Source of the DNA: Acrasis kona
Taxonomy: Eukaryota > Heterolobosea > Eutetramitea > Acrasida > Acrasidae
Length of the DNA stretch: 64,000 bases
Assembly: GCA_026419775.2 (NCBI GenBank)
Contig: JAOPGA020001558.1
Coordinates: 38,608-102,607, forward strand
Direction of reading: 5' to 3'
Shown here: positions 53,060 through 61,352 of the stretch, piece by piece
Numbering within the stretch: the stretch's first letter is position 1
Layout: each line of letters begins with the position of its first letter
Translations under genes and position numbers: made by a program
Notes under the pieces: generated by a model
What the model was told of the DNA's origin: nothing
Seen by the model: only the letters and a program-made list of their open reading frames with translations
The model's database searches: none

Positions 53060-53883
53060 TTATACCAACAGAACTGCGTTAATGCAACCATCCAACTCTG
53101 GATTGTTTGTGACTTGAGCGTATTTACCCCAAACGACCTTTCCTGTTGGTGTCACCAGACCCAAATCACTCACGTTTACTTCTATAACGCTTCCCTTTGT
53201 TATGACTCCCAAAGTAGTATACATGTGCGATTGAGGATTCTTCTTGACGCCAATAATTGGTAGTTGGAAGGTAGCCTTGAGCTCTGGATGAGTAACGTGT
53301 GCCTTCTTGAAACGCAATGCCATGGGACGGATGAACCTTTCATATTTTGGTGGCTTTCTTGTAAAGTTCTCTCCGACAAATGAAACTTTATTAATCATTC
53401 TCTTCCAGACCTTCTTTTTCCTCTTACCGCTTCTTACAATTGTGAACATTTGGTCCTCAGTCAATGCTTTGACCTTGGGTACTGGAACTGCCCATTTTCC
53501 TGCCTTCTCCTTTCTCTTTTGTTTGATGGTGTTGCTCAAAATTTTAGCCCTAGACATACCCTCACGATCTAACAGATAAACTGGAACTGCACCACCTGGA
53601 ATGGCGTCATCGTTCTTCTCTTCTGTGTTCTTTTGTTCGTGCATCTTCATGGTCTTCTTCATCTGTACCTTTTCGGTATATCTCTTCTTGTTGTATAGCT
53701 TAGCCTTTAGACCAAACAATTTTTGAGCCATCTTGGATCTGTTCTTGTGGACACGGGCTTCCTTTTTACGTTGGACTTCCCAATGGTCGGGCTTGTGACC
53801 ATGTCTCCTTTGATGTTGCTCAATGTGTTCGTTTTGTGGCTATTAACATATAAACAAGAGTAGATTATATTCCAACTTACCAT
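53060..53883 (-). CDS. NSA2: Ribosome biogenesis protein NSA2
   Basis: The initiator ATG alone forms the coding part of exon 1 (53883-53881). A 41-bp intron follows, then exon 2 (53839-53060), giving 260 residues, exactly the usual length. Signatures: [20 protein letters not shown] right after the splice, [20 protein letters not shown], and [20 protein letters not shown], ending LV like eS8-type folds. NSA2 is part of pre-60S particles and is needed for 27S rRNA processing. Starting instead at the internal MAQKLFG would lose 37 conserved residues. Confidence 0.95.
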
Positions 53884-54526
53884 AGTGTGTCTAAAATCAA
53901 AGTGTGTAAATTCAAATTCAAAATGATGAGTTTGAGGTTGACTAGCAGTTGCTTACAAGTGCTCTCCAAGCCCCTCTAAATTAAAAAGAATACATCATGT
54001 GCTGGTCATTGGTGGATCTGGTTTCAGCAATAAACTCTTAAATGTTACCGAATAGTCTTTATTATAAGAATTTATCTGTCTGTTGGTTGAATGAACTCTC
54101 GATTTGAATGTTTTTGCTTTTTCCTTCATTTCTAACACAATCTTGATATTGCTCTGACTTTTAGCGGTCTGGTTCTCCCAAGTTCACAATTCCATAATTC
54201 ATCTCCCATTATCTTCGCCTTATTATGATACAACTCTCTTTATAACAAGTATATTTGTCCCTAAAAGCATGCATAATTCAAACACTCAACGCGTTGTGAT
54301 ATCATCACTTGTTATTTATTTGTTAATGGTTATGTGGACTTTCCAGTTGTTTGGTATTGGTTATTTCAAAACTTTCAGTAGGAAGGAACCTTAATTGAAA
54401 CGTTGTTCAAACTAGTGCAGGTAGTGCGGAGCACTTCAGGTTACAATCCAAAACTATCATATTAATTTGGTAGACAACCACTGACAGTCAAATAGGCCAA
54501 ACTGATACCTCTTACACATCATAGAA
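53884..54526. other. Divergent spacer with possible gene relics
   Basis: 643 bp between NSA2 (minus) and the ABHD17-like gene (plus). Near 53923-53979 there is an 18-codon frame like a mitochondrial presequence start (MMSLRLTSSCLQVLSKPL). At 53993-54026, in another frame, is HHVLVIGGSGF, like a Rossmann fold start. Neither extends. At 54372-54383 the sequence CTTTCAGTAGGA matches the inner 12 bases of the transposon terminal repeat. Otherwise AT-rich. Confidence 0.35.
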
Positions 54527-55591
54527 ATGGGGCAACTGATAGGCAAATTTTTGTTTCAACCACCGGAGCCACCAAGCTATCAATATGATAATAGTATGAT
54601 ATGGCTAAAATGCCCCCCTGTCAAGGAGAAGAAGAAGGGTGGTGGGCTGCTTAGTTCCAGCGAAAGTGACCCTGATTTTGGTTTAGATAGTAGTTCCACA
54701 ACGATAAGTAAACGGGAGTTACAAAATTGTGCAGTTGATGTTCCCGGTCTGTTTCTACCTTATAATGGGTACTATTTAACTTGTGTCATTCTAACGTGAA
54801 ATAGTTCAGACTTATGTTTATTATATAGTCATGGTAATGCCACAGATTTAGGGCAAATGAAACCCTATTTAGATACTCTGAGAAGCTTTTTAAAAGTATG
54901 AGAATCTCATCACGTTAGTTCTAAACCTTGACAGATTAACGTATTCTCTTACGAGTATCAAGGTTACGGCATTAGTAGACCACACGTTAAGCCAACAGAG
55001 GCCCGCGTGAATTGCAGCATAGAAGCTGCCGTTGAATACTTGTTTAATGTAAAGCAAATTCCCTATAACAAAATCATAGTGTAAGTCCAACTCGTAGCAC
55101 CACCTGTTCACATCCTCTAGTTTTGGAACATCACTCGGGACAGGTCCAACAACATACATTGCAGCAAAAGACAAATACAATTTTAGAGGTGTCATTTTGC
55201 AGAGTCCGTTCACGTCGGTTGTTAGAATCAAATTCAACAAACTACCAGATGCTATCGACCTCTTCAAAAATGTCGACATTATCGATAAAATCGAGTGTCC
55301 CGTCCTCATCATACATGGAAAATCAGACGACGTGGTACCATTCGAACACGGACAGGTTAGTCGAAGGATTAAACAACGCACTAAATGCATTTATAGATCT
55401 TGTTCGATAAGCTACAAAAAAAGGCGCAGTACAAGCCGCTATTCATTGATTACGCAGGTCACAACAACATTATAGAAATCATGTCGATGGAACGTTATTT
55501 GAAACACTTGTTTAAGTTCATTATATATTTGAACGAATACCAACAAAAGTTAAAACAGAGCCAGGAAGCAGAAGCGCAGGTAACGAATTAG
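54527..55591 (+). CDS. Alpha/beta hydrolase, ABHD17-like
   Basis: Five exons, 54527-54768, 54805-54895, 54935-55080, 55121-55355 and 55397-55591, give 302 residues; introns are 36-41 bp. The fold is clear: LLYSHGNATDLGQMKPYL (oxyanion HGN), NVFSYEYQGYGISR, nucleophile Ser164 in VFGTSLGTGPT, Asp in IIHGKSDDVVPFEHG and His in DYAGHNNIIE. ABHD17 enzymes remove palmitate from membrane proteins. Unlike animal ABHD17, which has an N-terminal Cys cluster, this one begins MGQLIGKFLFQP, pointing to N-myristoylation as its membrane anchor. Confidence 0.9.
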
Positions 55592-55687
55592 CGTGTTCAT
55601 GAATTGCTATTGGCTACATTGTACATGTTAAATAAAAGTATTTATTCTTGTTCATGGTTGAGCTGTCAACTGTCATCCCAAAAGCGG

Positions 55688-56659
55688 TTACTTCATTTTG
55701 ATAATGTCGTCGAATGAAGCGTTGGGCGACAATATCGAATCATCCACTGGTTTCGGCGTGCTTGGTTTTGGTACGATTGTCGTGATGATGGTTGTAATTG
55801 CTTCGCGTTCCTCCAAATTGTCTTCGATGAGGTCCAAGGTACTCGAGATATTGGATAATAACTGCCTTTCCACTGCGTCCAAGAAATCTTGTTGTTTGCC
55901 TTCGCTGTTCGATAGGTTGAAAACAACCTCTGGATTGTTTCTTTTGAGCTTTTGATTGGGGGACCACTTGTCAATCAATCTCTTCAAGTTCTTTGGGTTT
56001 GAAATTCCCTTGAGAACAATATCTGAAGAGCTATTAACGGAGCTGTGTACGTGCATGTCCCATATTTTGTACCTCTTTTGTACCCAAGCTGAATTTGATT
56101 ATTACATTAAAAAATATAATCGCTTACATTGTTTCCATGTAATGTCAGCGATTTCGTCCAACACTAAATGTTTTTGAACTTTTTGTCTACACACTACAAA
56201 AGATGATTTTCTCTCTTTGTATATAATTGTGTTTTCGTTAATGTAACATCTCCTGCGATTGTACTTGTTTGAATTTCTAATTGTGTCAAGTAGTAGACGA
56301 CGTTCACTTACATCATGTGTAAAATTATCACAAATGGTATCAGCACTATCCCTATAACGGACGCCAAGCAATACGCGCAATTCCTATATAACTCAGCTCT
56401 GTTAAATTCAGCAATTACGTGATTATAGAAGTTCTTACTTGAGCTGTAGAGGTGAAAATTTCACTGAGTGAATATACAAATCTTTGTCATCTGACCAATA
56501 GCTGGCTTCATCGACATTAATGTAAGTAGACCTTTCAAATTCAGGATGATTAGGCTTTACTCTAGCCAGCACGCTACTTGTTACAGCTACTGAGTTGTCA
56601 AGACTAGCTTGGTCATCACGAAAAAAAGTGTCCGAAGAACTTTGTAGATTTGAACTCAT
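55688..56659 (-). CDS. Membrane protein with bacterial-PH-like (bPH2) domain
   Basis: Four exons, 56659-56439, 56398-56312, 56276-56128 and 56088-55688, give 285 residues; introns are 35-40 bp. Exon 2 encodes a span (YCLASVIGIVLIPFVIILHM). Exons 3-4 encode a domain like bPH2/DUF304: RCYINENTIIYKERKSSFVV, LDEIADITWKQ spliced to SWVQKRYKIWD, then SDIVLKGISNPKNLKRLIDK, which mirrors the I-L-x-G-I-x-N-P-x-x-L-x-x-L-I ending. A Ser/Pro-rich tail follows. Function is unknown. The four-exon join preserves frame throughout, the best evidence for the model. Confidence 0.7.
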
Positions 56660-56708
56660 TATTGTAATTATTTCACTTTTGCACTAATTTGGAGTTTTAT
56701 TTTACAAA

Positions 56709-58196
56709 TTATTCAACAGTTACAACAGCATTGGGTGGATTGTTATGGTGGTGTACTCTCCTTCTCACTGCAACAACATTAGTCACCGGCTGCTTTTGTA
56801 CGTTCTCTTCTACCACGCCCATCTCTTGCACTCCTTTTGCTCTTTGATCCATAATTTTATGAATAACCTTAGCATCACCGTTCAAGGAGAGTTTGAGGCC
56901 AAGTTCACCCTCATCAAACGTCACGATGCAACAATAACCATCCCAACTACTTACTATCAAGTGATTACCATCGGCACTCCATGTGGCATCTGATATTGTT
57001 TCCGAGAAGCAATCCTTCATGATGCTGATGGGATGTGTGATGCGAGTATTGTAGATTACAACACTTTTTTTAGACAGGACACAATAAACTTGACCGTAAC
57101 CCTGACCATCTTGTGTTTGATAAAGTACAGGTGAGAATCTTACGGCTACTATGGGCTCATTATGGCCAGGAAGACAACAAAAAGGTTTTTTCCATTGATT
57201 TCTAGAGAAGAGATATGCAGTGTCTAGACACTGCTCCTCCTTTTGATTACATTGGGGTGCCAATCTTTCAGGTAATTGACCAGTGACCGTAACTAGGATA
57301 GAACCATCTGTCGAGAAGCACAATCTGCGACTAAATAACGCCGCTTGTTCATCCTTATATAACATTACTTTCTTGTCCTCGTCCTCTTGAATCGAGCAAC
57401 TCCTAATTACTTCGACCGACGAACACAGTTCACTGGTTGGCTTTACCTTTTTGCCCTTTTTCACGGGTGTGGAAGTGGGAGCGGGAGGGAAGAATGTAAA
57501 TAATTCTTGATTGATTTGATACACGCGGACTGTGCGGTCGCAAGATTGGGTTGCTATGAAATGCCCCAAAGGGTCCCATGTTACTCCTTGAACCGCCTTC
57601 TTATGGTCTCCCTTAATTTCCATGATGGGTTCTATTATGAACTTTTTCTCAGACTTGCTTAGAGGGTCCCAAATTAATATCTTGCTGTCGAATGATGCAG
57701 ATGCGAGAAGCGAAGTAACTGGGGCTGTGCTTGATGGCTGCATGTTCTCTTTGTTGTTGCTTTGCTTAGAAGCATTTAAATTATACATTGGTGGTGACCA
57801 GGCAAGGTCAAGAACATCCAAAGAATGTCCATTCAACCTTTTATGGATTGTCCATTGCTCTTTGGGCTGGATTTCATCTTCACTCTGACTCGGTGAGATG
57901 TCAGAGCTTTTTCTCCAAACTAAAATTGCTCCACTGGCACAACCTGTTGCAAGAAAATTTCCGTCTGGGCTCCATCGAACTATGTTGACGTTTCTATTTG
58001 CATCTTCAACAGGATCTAATTCTGCAATAAAATCCACTTCGGTTGCATTCTCGGTACTTCGAACCTCCCATATTTTGATGGGATTTGCAATGCTTCCTGT
58101 GGCAAACCTATTGTTGTTCATGTCAACTGAAAGGACTGCGTTTGGCCTTGATGATTGCTTCTTATCATATGAGTCGTGAAAGAATATCGTCCTCAT
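56709..58196 (-). CDS. CHAF1B: Chromatin assembly factor 1 subunit B (CHAF1B / p60)
   Basis: 495 residues, single exon. A seven-blade WD40 propeller of CAF-1 p60 type: RFATGSIANPIKIWEV, NIVRWSPDGNFLATGCASGA, ILVWRKS, LASASFDSKILIWDPLSK, AVQGVTWDPLGHFIATQSCD, RTVRVY, LCFSTDGSILVTVTGQL and ISDATWSADGNHLIVSSWDG YC. The insertion after blade 4 and the short basic C-terminal tail are normal. CAF-1 deposits H3-H4 behind replication forks. HIRA is the nearest alternative, but it is much longer. An E2F-like TTTTTGCGC lies about 21-29 bp upstream of the start codon. Confidence 0.88.
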   Translation of the reverse strand: MRTIFFHDSYDKKQSSRPNAVLSVDMNNNRFATGSIANPIKIWEVRSTENATEVDFIAELDPVEDANRNVNIVRWSPDGNFLATGCASGAILVWRKSSDISPSQSEDEIQPKEQWTIHKRLNGHSLDVLDLAWSPPMYNLNASKQSNNKENMQPSSTAPVTSLLASASFDSKILIWDPLSKSEKKFIIEPIMEIKGDHKKAVQGVTWDPLGHFIATQSCDRTVRVYQINQELFTFFPPAPTSTPVKKGKKVKPTSELCSSVEVIRSCSIQEDEDKKVMLYKDEQAALFSRRLCFSTDGSILVTVTGQLPERLAPQCNQKEEQCLDTAYLFSRNQWKKPFCCLPGHNEPIVAVRFSPVLYQTQDGQGYGQVYCVLSKKSVVIYNTRITHPISIMKDCFSETISDATWSADGNHLIVSSWDGYCCIVTFDEGELGLKLSLNGDAKVIHKIMDQRAKGVQEMGVVEENVQKQPVTNVVAVRRRVHHHNNPPNAVVTVE

Positions 58197-58216
58197 CGTG
58201 TGAACCTAACGGGTGG

Positions 58217-58225
58217 TTTTTGCGC
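58217..58225 (+). promoter_or_regulatory. E2F-like site upstream of CHAF1B
   Basis: TTTTTGCGC lies 21 bp before the start of a gene expected to peak in S phase. A single short match only. Confidence 0.3.
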
Positions 58226-58321
58226 TTTCAACTTTATTACAAAGTAAGACCACAAGATTCTTCTCCTTTCTTTTATGCAGATATGAAAACACTTTATATA
58301 AGCCAGCAACGTATGAGGTAA

Positions 58322-58579
58322 TTATTTAGCTTGTGGGCAGTAACGACGATGACTTTGATAAAATAATTTATTTATTGTGCATTTTCGATGAAATCTTTTT
58401 TTCATCCTAATTTCGAATAATAGTGAGATGTCTGTTGACTTCTTTCGACCATTTTCATTATTGTTGGTAAATGCACATACGACGTAACCTCCACAATGCA
58501 GTATTCCGAGCGACATGTCTACTTTTTTGTCAAAATTTCCTTGAATTATTGCATCCTTAGAATATAAATAATATTGCAT
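58322..58579 (-). CDS. Candidate small protein, 85 residues
   Basis: An 85-codon ATG frame on the minus strand between CHAF1B and CDC14. Composition is protein-like (MQYYLYSKDAIIQGNFDKKV, then LGILHCGGYVVCAFTNNN, ISLLFEIRMKKRFHRK). No family is recognised. It lies in what would otherwise be a divergent promoter, which lowers confidence. Confidence 0.35.
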   Translation of the reverse strand: MQYYLYSKDAIIQGNFDKKVDMSLGILHCGGYVVCAFTNNNENGRKKSTDISLLFEIRMKKRFHRKCTINKLFYQSHRRYCPQAK

Positions 58580-58692
58580 AGGGATTTAGTTTCAATGGAG
58601 AAAGCTAGAAAAGCTTTTCCGGAATTTACAACCTTGATAAAGTCAACCACCATCAAGATCTTTTATAGACAGCCGCCACTGAAGAGGTACTC

Positions 58693-60872
58693 ATGAGTTC
58701 TAGCTCCGAGCTCAGAAACGCAGTTTGTTTCATTAAAGGTATTCACAACTCTCATGTAATAGCTAACAGAATAGACCGCTTGTATTTATTATGCTCAAAA
58801 AGCACTTCAATTCGAGATACGCAGACAGAACATTATTTCACCACAGATGATAAGTTTATTTATGAGGCTTTCTATAATGACTTCGGACCTGTTCACCTTG
58901 GTCACACCATCACCTTTTGCAGGATTATAGACCAAAAGATGAAGGTATACCTCCTCACAACGAAATTTAATCAATACTTGATAGACTCCTTCTCTAGCAG
59001 ACAAGAAGATTGTTGTGCTTACTAGTCTTGACGGCCATCGAAGAGCAAATGCCTCCTGTCTAATCTGCGCCTATATGGTACAAAACATGATGCTTCGCAA
59101 TTATATAACGTTAATTTTAGGTAATATCTCAAGGAATGACACCTGAGGACGCTTACAAGCCAATTTTCCAATGTATATCCTCCGTTCATACCATTTAGGG
59201 ATGCCTCGCAATGTAAACTCTTACGCTTTTGAATGCAAATAACAACCTTTCAGCTATTTCTACGTTCAATTTGACTGTTCTCGACTGCCTACGAGGAATC
59301 GCAAAGGCCCTTGCTCATAAATTTTTAATTTACGAAAATTTTGATGCTCAAGAATACTTCCACTATGAACGTGTGGAGAATGGAGATATGAACTGGATAG
59401 TGCCTGGTAAATTTCTAGCATTCAGTTCTCCAGCTAGTCGAAGAATAACACCCGACGGAATGGTTCATTTGACTCCAGATGACTATTATCCCATTTTCAA
59501 AAAATGGAACATAACCGCAGTAGTTCGTTTGAACAAGAAACTTTACGACAGAAAACAATTTATAAACTACAACATCAACCACTACGACATGTATTACATA
59601 GATGGTGGTCTACCTCCAGATCCCATATTGGTAAAATTCTTGGAAATATCCACTCAAGAAAAAGGAGGAATAGCAGTTCATTGTAAGGCCGGGCTTGGTC
59701 GTACAGGTACCTTAATTGGAATGTACATTATGAAGCACTATAGATGGACGGCTTCCGAAGTTATTGCCTGGCTAAGAATCGTTAGACCAGGAAGTGTTAT
59801 TGGAATTCAACAGCATTACCTAAAGGAGATGCAGCCTAAGATGTGGAAGCAAGGAGAGGAGATATTTGCAAAATTATTAGCCTCAAATCCTTCATTGGCC
59901 AGTTCTCTAGCTGCTCTCGAAAATAGTTCCAAGACTAGTTCGACCAACAACACACAACCTGGTCAACCCAATGGCAGTACTATCGCGCTAGGATTAGCCT
60001 CCCCTGTTACTCCTTCTTCGCCATCTTCATCTTCTTCGTTGTTTAGCAGAAATACATCCAGCTTGATACCATCACCAATTTCTACTTCCAAGAGCGGTCT
60101 GCCTTCCTCACCTAGTAGCGGTGGGTATGGTCTTCGTAGCACTGGGAATAGATCTGGGTCGTTAAGCCAGTACGGTTCTTCATCACCATCCGGAGATGTT
60201 ACGTCTCCAACTAGTAGTACTCGAGTAAATACTTCTATTGGTTCAACTGTTGGAAAACCACAAAAAGTTGTAAGACCTATGACGACAACCGGGCTTTCAA
60301 GGTCTATTCCTGTTTTAACTCAGGGGTTACAATCAACAACACTAGGAGAAGTTACTAGTAACTCTTCTCCCTCTTCTTATTCCAAGAGGTTGGTGAATTC
60401 AGCAAACGCCACATCACACAAAAATTACTCTACTTCGACTACTTTATCTTCCCAAATGCAAGATTATGAGCCAAGCTCATTTGCAGTTAGCGGTTCCACG
60501 TATGCAAGGGATACGAGTTCTATCAGCATTAATCCTAGCATGGGTCACATTATGGCATCCAGCTCAAATTCTTCATTAACACCAACATCTCTTAGAACAT
60601 CAAATTTGACAGGGTCTAATATGTCCAGGACATTTGGAACAAATTCCACATCAATTGGTAGCGTCTCTTCTACATCCAAACCTATAAAGAAGCTACATCA
60701 GTTGACTGAAATGAATAATAAATATGTTCCAAATAGACAGGCAAAGAAGAACTTTTTGTTGAAAGAGGAAGGGCAAGATGTTGGTATTTCGCAAAATAGC
60801 GATCAATCTAGAGGTAGTAACATTCTAGGTACAAGATCATCAATAAGAGGTCAATATGGCTATGACTATTAA
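58693..60872 (+). CDS. CDC14: Dual-specificity phosphatase CDC14 with an apparent 1-base insertion
   Basis: Exons 58693-58944, 58985-59077, 59121-59212 and 59254-60872; introns 40-43 bp. The N-terminal DSP-like domain reads HYFTTDDKFIYEAFYNDFGP; the active site is VHCKAGLGRTGTLIGMYIMK with Cys near residue 288, and EYFHYERVENGDMNWIVPGK is the CDC14 hallmark. The ~300-residue C-terminus is Ser/Thr-rich and disordered. In exon 3 the frame changes by one base: TPEDAYKPIFQ is in one frame and YPPFIPFRDASQ in the next, between 59170 and 59180. Total exon length is one base over a multiple of three. Removing one base gives ~684 residues. CDC14 reverses CDK phosphorylation. Confidence 0.88.
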
Positions 60873-60923
60873 ACATACGAATTTGAAAAGTTTTTTGTAA
60901 ATTAATTACTCACTCAACCATAA

Positions 60924-61241
60924 ATGAATTTGAAGACCGTTGCCGCAGTGTTGGTTTTGGTTTTTTTGGCATTGGTACTTGCGCAAACTAATACAGAAAC
61001 TCCCACACCGACTCTAATCACAACTGCAACTCCAACCCCCACACCTTCAGCAACAAACGCAACAAGTCCCCCTGCCACTAAGGCTCCTTACAAATTCGAT
61101 ATGGCAACAGAGGGTGCCACTGTCATCGTTTTAACATGTGTAATGGTTGGAATAGCAGTATTTTTGTGTGGATGTGTTGTTGTTGGTGACAACATTGTAT
61201 ACATTGCGCAGAAGAAAAGAAGAGCAGCTAAATTACAATAA
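60924..61241 (+). CDS. Small type I membrane protein
   Basis: 105 residues. Residues 1-20 (MNLKTVAAVLVLVFLALVLA) are a signal peptide. Residues 21-55 are a Thr/Pro-rich stretch (TPTPTPSATNATSPP) likely to be O-glycosylated. Residues ~63-88 are a span (TVIVLTCVMVGIAVFLCGCV) and a short basic tail (AQKKRRAAKLQ) faces the cytosol. Its role is unknown. It starts 51 bp after CDC14 on the same strand. Confidence 0.7.
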   Translation: MNLKTVAAVLVLVFLALVLAQTNTETPTPTLITTATPTPTPSATNATSPPATKAPYKFDMATEGATVIVLTCVMVGIAVFLCGCVVVGDNIVYIAQKKRRAAKLQ

Positions 61242-61352
61242 ACAACATACTACTTTATTTTAAAAAAGTCTCTGTCCTTTTCACGTGAAGGAGCTGATTT
61301 ACATTACTTTGAGCTTTACAAAATCAAATCTTATAATACATCAACCTGTTGC

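Noticed and set aside
59176-59203. A 28-bp GT-AG segment in CDC14 as an intron to explain the frame change
   Set aside because: It would remove the conserved PPFIPFRD block and still not join in frame to the next exon.
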